From the IMG/VR virus record IMGVR_UViG_3300011254_000005, positions 1 through 23,652 of that record: 23,652 nt of DNA. The stretch is one strand, 5' to 3'. Position 1 is the first letter of the stretch, and each line of letters opens with the position of its first letter. The notes below the pieces were generated by a model, which was given only the letters and a program-made list of their open reading frames with translations, searched no databases and was not told where the DNA came from. A program made the translations under genes and the position numbers. This document shows positions 14,762 through 22,788 of the stretch, one piece after another. The stretch is from a virus.

Positions 14762-15153
14762 TCTTTACCTACTATTAATTGTGGTTTAATATCATGTTCT
14801 TTTGCTAAATAATTTCTAGCTTGTTTTCTGCAATCTAATACATCTTTACCTAGTCCATGACAAGCACCATCAGATAAGTCTGCTAGTTGTTCTATAGAAC
14901 TAATGCCTTCTAAATCAAAGAATTTTATTTTACTTTTATTAATTGTTTTTAATTTACTTATAGGAGTTGCTTTTGGTATTGGTTTTTTAGTTTTATAATA
15001 TGCGTTGTATTCAGCAGGAAATTCTTGTTTTACCTGTGCTTCTTTTTCACTCATTTTATATATAACAGTATTAGGGTCTCCGATTAGTTTAAACTCTACT
15101 AAATCTTGTTTACCATCTTCACTCTTAAATATGTTTACTCTTAAATTACCCAT
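14758..15153 (-). CDS. Conserved hypothetical protein, capsid-neck junction
   Basis: A 131-aa protein preceded by a strong ribosome binding site (AGGAGGT) and by a GC-rich stem-loop. The N-terminal half is strand-rich (LVEFKLIGDPNTVIYKMSEK). The C-terminal half has FFDLEGISSIEQLADLSDGA, then CHGLGKDVLDCRKQARNYLA, resembling a small helix-hairpin-helix-like element ('ISSIEQLADLSD') that recurs in phage proteins of this position. A virion assembly role is suggested by its place between capsid and adaptor genes. No enzymatic motif is visible. Confidence 0.75.
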   Translation of the reverse strand: MGNLRVNIFKSEDGKQDLVEFKLIGDPNTVIYKMSEKEAQVKQEFPAEYNAYYKTKKPIPKATPISKLKTINKSKIKFFDLEGISSIEQLADLSDGACHGLGKDVLDCRKQARNYLAKEHDIKPQLIVGKE

Positions 15154-15169
15154 GTTACCTCCTGTTTGT

Positions 15170-15190
15170 GTGGGGGAATCTCACCCCCAC
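15170..15190 (-). other. GC-rich stem-loop between decoration protein and next gene
   Basis: A perfect 7-bp stem, GTGGGGG paired with CCCCCAC around a 7-base loop, in the only sizeable gap (49 bases) of the capsid block. The very GC-rich stem is conspicuous in this AT-rich genome. On the transcribed strand it is followed by ACAAACAGGAGG, the next ribosome binding site, and not by a U-run, so it is not a standard terminator. It could slow 3' exonucleases to keep capsid mRNA abundant, or act as a partial terminator. The stem is seen directly; its function is inferred. Confidence 0.6.
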
Positions 15191-15202
15191 GATTATAATG
15201 CT

Positions 15203-15667
15203 TTAACCTGCAAATTGACAAGCAATTATTTTAGCTGAAGCATCTATAGCAAATGCACATATTGGGTCTGTAACAGCATCACTTAAATCTAATTTGCCAT
15301 CAGAAGAACCCACAGGTGTTAATGCTTGACCATCTGCACCTGCTGTTAATGCAACAGATAGAGTTGCTGTTCCACCTATCTGTATCCAACAATATTGTCC
15401 GTCTGTTGGAGCAGATTGTAAAACACCAGCACCTAAATTTGCTGAATCAGATAAATCACTTGTTACTACATTTACAGCACCTGCTGAAGCACCTGATGGT
15501 GCATAGTAATAAGCAACTTGTCCACTTACTGCTGCTACACTTCCAGCACCAGTATCGTATTGAACATACTTAAAGGTGTTTCCAGCTGCATCCATGCCTT
15601 TTTGACCGACTAGGAAAGTAGCAGAATCACTAACTTCAGTTTTGTCCATTCCAGTAATATAAGCCAT
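15203..15667 (-). CDS. Putative capsid decoration protein
   Basis: A 154-aa, Ala/Gly/Ser/Thr-rich, beta-prone protein directly after the major capsid gene (16 bases in transcription order) with a clear ribosome binding site (AAAGGAG). It starts MAYITGMDKTEVSDSATFLV, has CWIQIGGTATLSVALTAGAD in the middle and ends AFAIDASAKIIACQFAG. The 'G.cWIqigG.a....lta...G..L.......G.l' layout resembles small head-decoration or head-fibre proteins encoded beside capsid genes. It probably binds the outside of the shell, but I infer this from position and composition. Confidence 0.78.
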   Translation of the reverse strand: MAYITGMDKTEVSDSATFLVGQKGMDAAGNTFKYVQYDTGAGSVAAVSGQVAYYYAPSGASAGAVNVVTSDLSDSANLGAGVLQSAPTDGQYCWIQIGGTATLSVALTAGADGQALTPVGSSDGKLDLSDAVTDPICAFAIDASAKIIACQFAG

Positions 15668-15683
15668 AATTTTTTCTCCTTTA

Positions 15684-16637
15684 TTATGCTTGTATGATGC
15701 CTTGTCTTGCTCTATTTGAACAAGTCATATTACCTGCCCAAACGACTGGCAATACCATAGCATCTTGGTTAACAGAAGCCTTCTCACCTAAAGGAGAGAA
15801 TTCTCTACCTTGAGCTGGACGAAGGAATAAATAGTCTGAGTTTAACATATACATTTTATCACTCGGACATTGGTCGTCATAGTATACTGGTGCATCCATA
15901 AACATTAAGTTCATAAATCCAGCACTAGCACTATCATCACTTGTAAATCTTTGGTTAGTCTGTAAAGAACTCCAATAGAATTGAAAGTAATTAGTGTCTG
16001 CTACGATAACATCAGGGTGATCTGCACCTCTAGTTGTACTTAACCATAGTGTGTTCATAGCTGTTTGGATAGTAGTTGCACCAGGTGTTGCACCTGCTGC
16101 TGAAAAATCATACACTTGGTTTTTCCAGAATGTATAAGTACCTGCGTTAATACCACCAACTGTATTAGTGTTTGTACCAGCTACAATCAACTGTAGTCCA
16201 CCTAGTTCTTTTCCATCAGTACCTGTGCCATCAGCATATAAGCCAGTAGCCATAGTATTTTTTAGAGTTTTTTCTAAGTTTCTTACTCTTGATTTAAGTA
16301 AGTTAAAGATTGCTTCTTTACCAGAGTTTTCGACCTGTTCTAAACCTGATATAACCACATTACCAGCTAATTGTTTATAATTAAACTCAGCTGCTGTGAA
16401 TACATTAGATGTAGATGTATCTAATACCTCGTAGCCACTATACCATTTTGCAGTTGAGTTACTTGCGTATTCTAATTCCTGCACAATTGTTCTACCTGTG
16501 GCGATTTGTTTGTTGCCTTTTTCATCAATATGACGAAGTAAGGCATTACTGTTAGTTACGTTATCTGCAAGAGTTTTTGAATATCCTGCAAGAGTAGTTG
16601 TAACTATTTCAGTAAACGTACTATTTGGACTTGCCAT
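15684..16637 (-). CDS. Major capsid protein, HK97-fold family
   Basis: A 317-aa protein in the expected position after the scaffold gene, with a ribosome binding site GAGGT seven bases before the ATG. The N-terminal arm (1-40, STFTEIVTTTLAGYSKTLAD) is followed by QIATGRTIVQELEYASNSTA, a long spine-helix-like segment (EAIFNLLKSRVRNLEKTLKN near 108-128) and a C-terminal domain with HPDVIVADTNYFQFYWSSLQ and FMDAPVYYDDQCPSDKMYML. This resembles the major capsid proteins of marine podoviruses that use the HK97 fold. It forms the head shell around the scaffold. Confidence 0.9.
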   Translation of the reverse strand: MASPNSTFTEIVTTTLAGYSKTLADNVTNSNALLRHIDEKGNKQIATGRTIVQELEYASNSTAKWYSGYEVLDTSTSNVFTAAEFNYKQLAGNVVISGLEQVENSGKEAIFNLLKSRVRNLEKTLKNTMATGLYADGTGTDGKELGGLQLIVAGTNTNTVGGINAGTYTFWKNQVYDFSAAGATPGATTIQTAMNTLWLSTTRGADHPDVIVADTNYFQFYWSSLQTNQRFTSDDSASAGFMNLMFMDAPVYYDDQCPSDKMYMLNSDYLFLRPAQGREFSPLGEKASVNQDAMVLPVVWAGNMTCSNRARQGIIQA

Positions 16638-16673
16638 TTTTTTACCTCATTAAGTTATTGTTATACCCACAAC

Positions 16674-17801
16674 TCATTTAGTTATACCTGCACCACTAAT
16701 TGATTCCATAAGCAAAGAATCTAAATCGCTAGTTTTAACAGAGCCACTAGGAGGAGTTCCAGCACTTCTAGGTCTAACTTTTTTAGCCTTTTCTAATGCT
16801 GATTTTCTCTTAGCATCTTCTTCTGCTTTTACATTTTTTCTTTGTGATTCTAAAGATTGTTTATATAAATTATCATCTAATCGAACAGATTTAGCATAAG
16901 CATCTTCTAAGCCTTTAGCTTCTCCTGCATCTATTAGATTACCCATTTTAACTCTTAATTGCTCAAAATGAGGATATTTTAAGTTACCCTTAGCATCAGT
17001 TGATTGTGCAAAAGTAGAAATTTGATTTTCTGTTTGCTGTCTAGCCGATTGTAGATTTTGCTGTTTGAACTGATTTAGTTCAGCAAGTATCGCCTGATTT
17101 TGTTGTTGTAATTGGGTGATTTGGGGTTCAGATTCATTCCAATCCCCAGTTTCTTCTATTGATGAAAGATCAATGCCATAACCTTGTGCTAATTGTTTGA
17201 GGGCCATTTTAGGGTTATTTCTGAGGGCAATATCAGCATTAAGTAACCTAGAAACATATTCTGCTTCTCCTATACCACTTGCTTGTATTTGCTGTCTCAT
17301 TGGAGCTATAACTCTATCTAATGATTCATAACTTTTGCGTTGTTGAGCTACTTCTTGTGTCTTTCTAGTGTAATCAGCAGTCATCTCTTTATCTCGTTTT
17401 AACATATACTCCTGTGCTTCACGAGGTAAATCCTTAAACGTGCCTTTTACGTCCTCTGACCAGTTCTTAGGAGCTTCAAGAGGTGTTTCTTTCGAATCCT
17501 CACTCCCTACTTTTTCAGAAGGTTCTTCTGTAGAATCTTGAGTTTCTGGTTCATTCTCAGTAGCTACCTGATCTAATGATTCAGAATTAGATTCTTCGGA
17601 ATTATTTGTCTCCACTTGTTTAGGAGCATCAGGAATAGTAGTGTTTTCTATTTCTTCCTTTGGTGTATCATTGCTAGGTGTTTCAGGTTCTTTATCTATA
17701 GTTTGGTTAATAGCACCTTCTAATACAGCTTCCAATGTTGGTGCAGATGCTGGTGTTGTATTAGGTGCTGATTCCTGACTAGGAGTGCTTTCTTGTGTCA
17801 T
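16674..17801 (-). CDS. Scaffolding protein
   Basis: A 375-aa, highly charged protein between portal and capsid genes. Residues 1-115 are disordered and acidic (Glu/Ser/Thr/Pro-rich, e.g. EEPSEKVGSEDSKETPLEAP). Next comes the conserved NWSEDVKGTFKDLPREAQEY near 111-132, seen in many phage scaffold proteins. Coiled-coil helices rich in Gln follow (about 135-270), and the basic C-terminus has KKVRPRSAGTPPSG, which may bind the capsid protein. No protease motif is visible. It has a ribosome binding site (AGAGGA) close to its ATG and starts just after the stop of the small gene upstream. Confidence 0.9.
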   Translation of the reverse strand: MTQESTPSQESAPNTTPASAPTLEAVLEGAINQTIDKEPETPSNDTPKEEIENTTIPDAPKQVETNNSEESNSESLDQVATENEPETQDSTEEPSEKVGSEDSKETPLEAPKNWSEDVKGTFKDLPREAQEYMLKRDKEMTADYTRKTQEVAQQRKSYESLDRVIAPMRQQIQASGIGEAEYVSRLLNADIALRNNPKMALKQLAQGYGIDLSSIEETGDWNESEPQITQLQQQNQAILAELNQFKQQNLQSARQQTENQISTFAQSTDAKGNLKYPHFEQLRVKMGNLIDAGEAKGLEDAYAKSVRLDDNLYKQSLESQRKNVKAEEDAKRKSALEKAKKVRPRSAGTPPSGSVKTSDLDSLLMESISGAGITK

Positions 17802-17802
17802 A

Positions 17803-18069
17803 TTATCCTCTTTTGTTATTGTTAATCATATTATCCCAAAACTTAGGTTTTGTAGAGCCTACATAATCGTTACCTACTTGCCTAACATTATGTTTCCTTT
17901 CGTGTTCTTTTATTTGAGAACGACTGCCTATAACAGTCTTGTCGATTGGAGACACAAATTCTTGTATATCACCCATAACTTGATGTGATTTTGTTCTTTT
18001 TGTTGCTTTAGCAAACTTATAGTTACTTTTACCCCATTGGATATTATCATAGTTTTTATTGTAACTCAT
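17803..18069 (-). CDS. Small conserved protein between portal and scaffold
   Basis: An 88-aa basic protein. The centre holds the conserved pattern DIQEFVSPIDKTVIGSRSQI, then KEHERKHNVRQVGND, which matches a small phage protein family with 'G..I.SRS..REH...HG..EVGN' that usually lies close to the portal gene. There are no cysteines, so it is not a zinc finger despite the His residues. It starts within the end of the portal gene (14-base overlap). Function unknown; a role in head assembly is inferred from its constant neighbours. Confidence 0.8.
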   Translation of the reverse strand: MSYNKNYDNIQWGKSNYKFAKATKRTKSHQVMGDIQEFVSPIDKTVIGSRSQIKEHERKHNVRQVGNDYVGSTKPKFWDNMINNNKRG

Positions 18070-20011
18070 CTACTGCCTCTTCACTTAATTTTTCTGCTAT
18101 TTTCATGTCACTTTGTAATAATGCTAGTTCTTTCTTTGCATCCATTCTACCCTGACTAGCTTGTGCTTCTGTAGATGTTTTATTACCTACAGTTCTTTCT
18201 CTTGATTGTATATCTGCTAGTTTACCTTGTTGTTTTAATTGTTCTTTAGCCATTTCTGTTTGCATTTTCTGTGCTGCTATTCTTTCACCTTCTGTAGGTT
18301 GTGGCCCAGCTTGTTTCATTGCCTGTGCTTGTTGCATTAGTGTTGCTTCTGTTCTATCTATTACATCTTCAAAATTTCTACCTACTTTCCAAGCACCCAT
18401 TAAAAATCTTAATGCTTGAAATGCTAATGGGGTAAGGTCTGGAGCTTTAGTTGCAATACCTACTGCTCTTTCTAAATAACTACCAAATGAAGATAAAAAC
18501 TCTATTCTAGTTCTTTTCTCTTCTTCTTCATCTGTAAAAATTGTAGCATCTGATTCTATATCTATACTGTAGCTTCTAAGTTTATCATCTCTTAATATTT
18601 GCATCATTTCTGGTGTAATAGTAAGTGCGGTCATAGCTGCTAATACTTCTGGTTCATAATGTTCTGCTATCAATTCAGCTTTAATTCTAAATAAATCTCT
18701 TATATATTCAGCTATTTCAGATTGTTTTCTACGCATACGCATACTACCAAATTGTGCTTTTAATTGCTGAGCTGTAGCAGTTTCACTAGCTTTTGTAGAA
18801 CCTCTGATAAGATCAGATATGCCTGTTATTTGGTAAATAGTGTCTAATACCTGGTTTCTTTGTTGATATAAACCAGCTAAAACTTGTGCAATAGGAGCTA
18901 TATCTTCTTGTTGAAATACTGCACCTAACCCACCTTTTGATGCTAATTGTGCAAAATTTTCTGAAGGTACAAAATCATTATCTCCTGCGTCTGCTAAATG
19001 TGATAATTCTGGTACAGAAGCATCATAAATACCCCTTCTTTTTAATCCTTCTATTAAATTACTTATTCTAGTTGTAATTCTATCTAATTCATCTGCTTGA
19101 TCTTGGTATAATGTAAATTCTGGTATAGGAACACTAGTTTCATTGGTTCTTATTGCTACTAGTGAATCAGGACAAGGAAAAAATTTTTCTAATCCATAAG
19201 GGTCATCATCTTCTGCTAGTATTTCGTTATAACCCTTTGATATGTAATATCGTTTTTCTTTGTATTTATCCCATATTTCCCATACTTCCGCCCTAGAAAA
19301 TACTTCAGAATACTCTTCAGAATAGCCTTCTGATGGTTCAGGAGACCAATTTAGGGGTATATTGGATGCATTTTTAAAGCCTTTTTCTATTAACTCATCT
19401 CTTGTAAGTAAGTGCCTTCTTGCCTTCCAATATACATCTTCTGGTCTTTTTGCTGGACTTTCTCTATAATCTTCCCAATTTACATACTCAAAATAACACC
19501 TTTGATCTGCAATTCTTTCTTCTTCTTGGTCAATCATTATCATATTGCCAAATTCATCCATAGATTCTACTTTTATAGTTTCTTTCATTAAAATAGGTTC
19601 ATAAACTACCCAAACTACACCTCTTCCTGGTAGTAAATAGTCCTCTAATGCAGCTTTTATTGGTTTATCTGCTGAATATACCTCATTTCCGTATTGTAAT
19701 GCTCTTTCTAGCACTATAGCTGTTTGTCTAGTTATAGGATTATTGTCATTGTATCTTCTGCGTACATCTGCTTTAGGCATACGAGCAAATAATGCACCTT
19801 TCATGGTTTCTGTGTTAGACCATAAGATATTAAACTGCTTATATAACCCTGCACCAAAGCTATCTGCACTTCTATCGTCTCTATAACGTGCTACAACAGC
19901 TCTTCCTCTGTCTCTCCAATCTTTTTCAGTTTGGTCGGCACTTTCTAATTCCATTTGCCAGTATTGTGCAGTACCTTGCACTACTTCCATTTCTTTTCTA
20001 GTTTCTGCCAT
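18056..20011 (-). CDS. Portal protein, P22-like
   Basis: A 651-aa protein that would form the dodecameric DNA gate at the head vertex. The N-terminus has WQMELESADQTEKDWRDRGR, then RYRDDRSADSFGAGLYKQFN and LWSNTETMKGALFARMPKAD, a pattern I know from P22-type portals of marine podoviruses. The central stem region contains the long helix ELDRITTRISNLIEGLKRRG. The region ISDLIRGSTKASETATAQQL (around 416-436) is the usual conserved portal motif. The C-terminal 90 residues are a Gln/Lys/Ala-rich helix, like the barrel of P22 portal (725 aa). It follows the small Met-rich gene and shares one base with its stop. Confidence 0.92.
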   Translation of the reverse strand: MAETRKEMEVVQGTAQYWQMELESADQTEKDWRDRGRAVVARYRDDRSADSFGAGLYKQFNILWSNTETMKGALFARMPKADVRRRYNDNNPITRQTAIVLERALQYGNEVYSADKPIKAALEDYLLPGRGVVWVVYEPILMKETIKVESMDEFGNMIMIDQEEERIADQRCYFEYVNWEDYRESPAKRPEDVYWKARRHLLTRDELIEKGFKNASNIPLNWSPEPSEGYSEEYSEVFSRAEVWEIWDKYKEKRYYISKGYNEILAEDDDPYGLEKFFPCPDSLVAIRTNETSVPIPEFTLYQDQADELDRITTRISNLIEGLKRRGIYDASVPELSHLADAGDNDFVPSENFAQLASKGGLGAVFQQEDIAPIAQVLAGLYQQRNQVLDTIYQITGISDLIRGSTKASETATAQQLKAQFGSMRMRRKQSEIAEYIRDLFRIKAELIAEHYEPEVLAAMTALTITPEMMQILRDDKLRSYSIDIESDATIFTDEEEEKRTRIEFLSSFGSYLERAVGIATKAPDLTPLAFQALRFLMGAWKVGRNFEDVIDRTEATLMQQAQAMKQAGPQPTEGERIAAQKMQTEMAKEQLKQQGKLADIQSRERTVGNKTSTEAQASQGRMDAKKELALLQSDMKIAEKLSEEAVDELQ

Positions 20012-20325
20012 TAAGTTCCCATAGTCTGTTTAAGCATTTGTAATCTCATAATTTCTTCATCTATTTCTTGTGGGGTCATAGGCCTACCCATAGGACTTAT
20101 TCTTTCTACAGGTGGTGAATAAGGTTGTTCATTTCTTAATGTAGGGTTCATACTATCAGGCATAGGAACTCCTCTTGTTCTATCTGCTTCCATAGAAGGG
20201 TCATTCATCATATCTTGTTCTGCATTTGCCATACTCATGTTATTTTGCCTTAACCCTTGAATCATCATTAATCTTTTTTCTTCTTCTGTCATGGGTCTGT
20301 CATACATTCTAGGGTCTACTTGCAT
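20011..20325 (-). CDS. Small Met/Pro-rich protein between terminase and portal
   Basis: A 104-aa protein of unknown function, rich in Met, Pro, Glu and Arg (RPMTEEEKRLMMIQGLRQNN, ADRTRGVPMPDSMNP, PMGRPMTPQEIDEEIMRLQM). It is largely disordered with a short C-terminal helix. A ribosome binding site (AAAAGGA) precedes the ATG and the stop shares a base with the portal start. Small proteins in this slot are common in marine podoviruses; packaging or portal assembly is a guess. Its opening resembles that of the 151-aa gene at 13586-14041 (MTEEEK.RL), but the resemblance is too short to call homology. Confidence 0.75.
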   Translation of the reverse strand: MQVDPRMYDRPMTEEEKRLMMIQGLRQNNMSMANAEQDMMNDPSMEADRTRGVPMPDSMNPTLRNEQPYSPPVERISPMGRPMTPQEIDEEIMRLQMLKQTMGT

Positions 20326-20326
20326 A

Positions 20327-21661
20327 TTATATCCTTTTTTCTGGTTTTCTAAGTTGTTCTCTATCGTGCATATCCATCATTTCATCTAGTGTTGGAGTAC
20401 GCAGTAATTCTTTCATAATATCTGGTTCTTTTTCTTTTGGTTTTATATTTTTATAAGACATAGCTAAGTACCTAAAACTATCACTACCATGTGATGCCCA
20501 ATTATGTAAAGGATTTCTTTTAAATACTCTTTTAACATCATCCCATTCTCTTTGATAATTCCTCAAAGCATTAATACCATTTTCACATCTCTTAACATCA
20601 AAATAACAATTTTGCAATAATAATCGTACAGCATTGATTCCATCATCAACTTTATGGTTTGGTACGATACGAGGTCGTCTACCCATATTGATTAAAGTTT
20701 CTGCTCTAGTTCTACCTGTACCTAGTTCTCGTACTTTAGCATCATGTGGTAGGTAATCATCACCCCAGTATTCTATTTGCATCTCATCCATTACTTTTAC
20801 ATAGTGGTCTAATCCCACTCCTGCACTTTCATAATAATCAAATATTCTTATCTCGCCCATAGTTACTTGGAAAAACCATAATGCACAACTATCAGATATT
20901 CCTAAATCCCATGCTACATGAACAGGTAAGCTAGGGTCTCTTTCTACTTTTGTAATTCGTCCTTCTTGTTCTGCTTCTATAATTAAATTACCATAGTATG
21001 AGCCTTTAATAGCAGCTGCCCATGAACACTCAAATTCTTGCATAAACTCATCTTCACCCATTTGTTTTTTTGCAGCTTCTAATTCTACAGGGTCTACTAC
21101 TCCTGTTTCACTTGCACGATAGATAGCTCTATGCCAATCAGGTTCATGTTTAGCATCTTCATATAATTGCCAGAATTGATTTCTACCTTTTGGTGTACCA
21201 ATAAATATTGCCCACCCTTTTCTATCGGTTAAGGCAGGTCTTATAACTTCTGACCACATTCTAGGAGACATATCTGCATACTCATCCATTACACAACCAT
21301 CTAAGAATATTCCTCTCAAGGCATCTGGGTCATCTCCTGCACCATACAATCGTATACGACTACCATTTATTAAATCTACTCGTAGTTCGGATTGGTTAAC
21401 TTTAGTACCAGGAATGTTTTTTGTATAATATAATAAATAATCCCAAGCCACAGCTTTTGCCTGTCGGTAGTACGGAGCAATGTATGCGTATCTACCATCT
21501 TTTCTTTCTGTTTTTATTTCTAATGCTTTACGTAATATTTCTGTTATCGCATACACAGATTTACCCCAACGTCTGTGTGATACACAAATCTTAAATCGTT
21601 TATCATTTTTATGTAAGTCTGCTTGTTGTGGTCTGGGTGTGTAAGGAATAGTTATGTGCAT
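20327..21661 (-). CDS. terL: Terminase large subunit
   Basis: A 444-aa DNA packaging motor with both domains. ATPase: a Walker A-like SHRRWGKS at 28-35, Walker B VMDEYAD at 124-130 with the catalytic Glu, and the coupling motif GTPKGRNQF at 155-163. Nuclease (RNase H-like): HVAWDLGISDSCALWFF with Asp252, DYLPHDAKVRE near 302-312, and HGSDSFRYLAMSYKN near 391-405 supplying the last Asp. It docks on the portal to pump DNA and cut concatemers. Length is normal for this family. It starts 10 bases after the small DUF6321-like gene upstream. Confidence 0.96.
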   Translation of the reverse strand: MHITIPYTPRPQQADLHKNDKRFKICVSHRRWGKSVYAITEILRKALEIKTERKDGRYAYIAPYYRQAKAVAWDYLLYYTKNIPGTKVNQSELRVDLINGSRIRLYGAGDDPDALRGIFLDGCVMDEYADMSPRMWSEVIRPALTDRKGWAIFIGTPKGRNQFWQLYEDAKHEPDWHRAIYRASETGVVDPVELEAAKKQMGEDEFMQEFECSWAAAIKGSYYGNLIIEAEQEGRITKVERDPSLPVHVAWDLGISDSCALWFFQVTMGEIRIFDYYESAGVGLDHYVKVMDEMQIEYWGDDYLPHDAKVRELGTGRTRAETLINMGRRPRIVPNHKVDDGINAVRLLLQNCYFDVKRCENGINALRNYQREWDDVKRVFKRNPLHNWASHGSDSFRYLAMSYKNIKPKEKEPDIMKELLRTPTLDEMMDMHDREQLRKPEKRI

Positions 21662-21671
21662 AGGGAACAGG

Positions 21672-21923
21672 CTACCATTTCTTACACGACCAGTATCGAG
21701 CTGTTAGTTTAGAAGGTGGAGATGTGTCGCACTTATGTCTAGCTCGAAAACTTTTTCTTCTATCAGGACTACTTTTTTTTATTCTCATATTAGGGTCGCC
21801 AAATCGTATGAGTTTTGTTTGTCCATTAGCTCTTGCTAATACAGCAAATTTTTTATTTTTATTTGGAGTTCTTTTTGGTTTATTATAACCAGAAAATCTT
21901 TCACCCCTATAGTCTATACTCAT
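21672..21923 (-). CDS. DUF6321-like small basic protein
   Basis: An 83-aa basic protein. It has GERFSGYNKPKRTPNKNKKF, then AVLARANGQTKLIRFGDPNM and KSFRARHKCDTSPPSKLTAR, ending YWSCKKW. 'FSGYNKPKRTP..P.K.H.VLAK.G...KLIRFG...' followed by 'F..RH' and 'YW' is the pattern I recall as DUF6321, a small family found beside terminase genes in marine phages. Function unknown. Two cysteines (65, 80) are present near the end but no full metal site is visible. The ATG overlaps the stop of the 56-aa gene (ATGA). Confidence 0.85.
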   Translation of the reverse strand: MSIDYRGERFSGYNKPKRTPNKNKKFAVLARANGQTKLIRFGDPNMRIKKSSPDRRKSFRARHKCDTSPPSKLTARYWSCKKW

Positions 21924-22090
21924 GCCTTTTTAGCTTTACTCTTTGCTGTTTTAGATAAGTCTTTAAAGTGAAATAATTTAACACTGGTTTTACCATGTGT
22001 CTTACCAGAGTGTAAATCTCCGTTAGGCATTTTATGTGTATTGCCTTTAAACAAAGAACCATCTCTTTTATAATGTTTTACCCCTTTCAT
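21920..22090 (-). CDS. 56-aa basic His/Lys-rich protein
   Basis: A short gene reading MKGVKHYKRDGSLFKGNTHK, then MPNGDLHSGKTHGKTSVKLF and HFKDLSKTAKSKAKKA. The family pattern 'GVKHY..DG.L..G.THKMPNG.LH.G..H...S..L.HF.DLSK.AK.KAK' is one I recall from many marine podoviruses, always close to the terminase genes. Its ATG shares a base with the upstream stop (TAATG) and its TGA overlaps the next ATG. The high Lys and His content suggests nucleic-acid binding, but nothing more can be said. Confidence 0.82.
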   Translation of the reverse strand: MKGVKHYKRDGSLFKGNTHKMPNGDLHSGKTHGKTSVKLFHFKDLSKTAKSKAKKA

Positions 22091-22197
22091 TATGCCATCT
22101 TCTTTTTTGTTTTTTTCTTAGTCATAACTATTTTAGTTTTTTTCTTCATAGGTTTTTTCTTAGTCATTTTTTTACTGCTACCATATCCGTAATTCAT
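22090..22197 (-). CDS. 35-aa poly-lysine protein
   Basis: A tiny gene: MNYGYGSSKKMTKKKPMKKK, then TKIVMTKKKTKKKMA. Nearly half the residues are lysine. Both ends are coupled by TAATG overlaps to the neighbouring small genes, and comparable 'YG.KM.KKKPM.K' peptides occur in this slot in related phages, as far as I recall. Such proteins could neutralise DNA during packaging or be virion-associated, but this is speculation. Composition alone would also fit a chance A-rich frame, so the overlaps are the key support. Confidence 0.65.
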   Translation of the reverse strand: MNYGYGSSKKMTKKKPMKKKTKIVMTKKKTKKKMA

Positions 22198-22370
22198 TAT
22201 GTACTCCTTTTTTTAATTGTTTTTTTCTTTTTAATTTTATTTGCAATTTTCTTAAAGATACCTTTGGCTGGTGAACCTTTACTTCCTACTTTACGCATCT
22301 TTTCACCAGACCCTGCTGCTATACGTTTTCTTTTTGCGTTAATATTAGAATATAATCCTCTTTTAGCCAT
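22197..22370 (-). CDS. 57-aa basic protein (MAKRGLY family)
   Basis: A small gene reading MAKRGLYSNINAKRKRIAAG, then SGEKMRKVGSKGSPAKGIFK and a lysine-rich end. '(M/P)KRGLY.NI.AKR.RI.AGSGEKMRK.GSKG.P' is a very recurrent small phage protein found near terminase and portal genes in many tailed phages; its function is unknown to me. The ATG lies in the last codons of the small terminase gene (8-base overlap) and the stop shares a base with the next ATG. Confidence is high because the sequence pattern is so recognisable. Confidence 0.85.
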   Translation of the reverse strand: MAKRGLYSNINAKRKRIAAGSGEKMRKVGSKGSPAKGIFKKIANKIKKKKTIKKRST

Positions 22371-22752
22371 GTGTTAGTTTCTCCTTTACTACTTCAGCTT
22401 CAATTGGTTTCTTATCATCTAAATTAAAACTTACTGTTATATTACTAGGTAATCCTTCATGCTCGACAGTCTCTCTAAAACCGCCTTTGGTTTTAGCCAA
22501 AAATATTGCAGATATTGTATCTCCATTCATTGCTTTCTTATACAACTGACTACCTATATCCATAGTCAATCTTTCTTTGCCGCTTTCTAAAGCTCTTCTA
22601 AAATATTTTCTAAGTGTCTTAGGATCGCAGTCTACTAGCTTACCTATCTGCACATGACTAAGGCCAAACCCTACTGCTAATGATACTTGCCTTTCTAGTT
22701 CTTCCGTTACTTCAAAAGCTGGGCGACCTGTATTGCTTTTTGTATCACTCAT
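22363..22752 (-). CDS. terS: Terminase small subunit
   Basis: A 129-aa DNA-recognition subunit of the packaging motor. Residues 28-55 (GFGLSHVQIGKLVDCDPKTL, then RKYFRRAL) form a helix-turn-helix of the type that binds the packaging site. Residues 72-90 (YKKAMNGDTISAIFLAKTKG) match the oligomerisation region 'G....AIF.LKT..GWRE' of this family. The C-terminal 30 residues are acidic and basic in turn and probably contact the large subunit. It is the first gene after the 742-bp gap. There is no ribosome binding site in front of the ATG, and a candidate promoter ends within about ten bases of it, which could give a leaderless message. Confidence 0.88.
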   Translation of the reverse strand: MSDTKSNTGRPAFEVTEELERQVSLAVGFGLSHVQIGKLVDCDPKTLRKYFRRALESGKERLTMDIGSQLYKKAMNGDTISAIFLAKTKGGFRETVEHEGLPSNITVSFNLDDKKPIEAEVVKEKLTHG

Positions 22753-22759
22753 ATAATAG

Positions 22760-22788
22760 CATATATATAAAATAACAATTTATGTAAA
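22760..22788 (-). promoter_or_regulatory. Candidate promoter of the late (packaging/structural) operon
   Basis: On the minus strand TTTACA (22783-22788) is followed by 17 bases and TATATG (22760-22765); a TATATA is also possible at 15-base spacing. TTTACA is one base from the sigma-70 -35 consensus. Expected initiation is near 22753, immediately before the ATG at 22752. It is the only good candidate found upstream of the operon. It is a consensus match in AT-rich DNA, so chance is possible. Confidence 0.4.

Noticed and set aside
13586-20325. Homology between the 151-aa (13586-14041) and 104-aa (20011-20325) proteins based on MTEEEK.RL
   Set aside because: The match is about 8 residues of a common helical start; the rest does not align convincingly.
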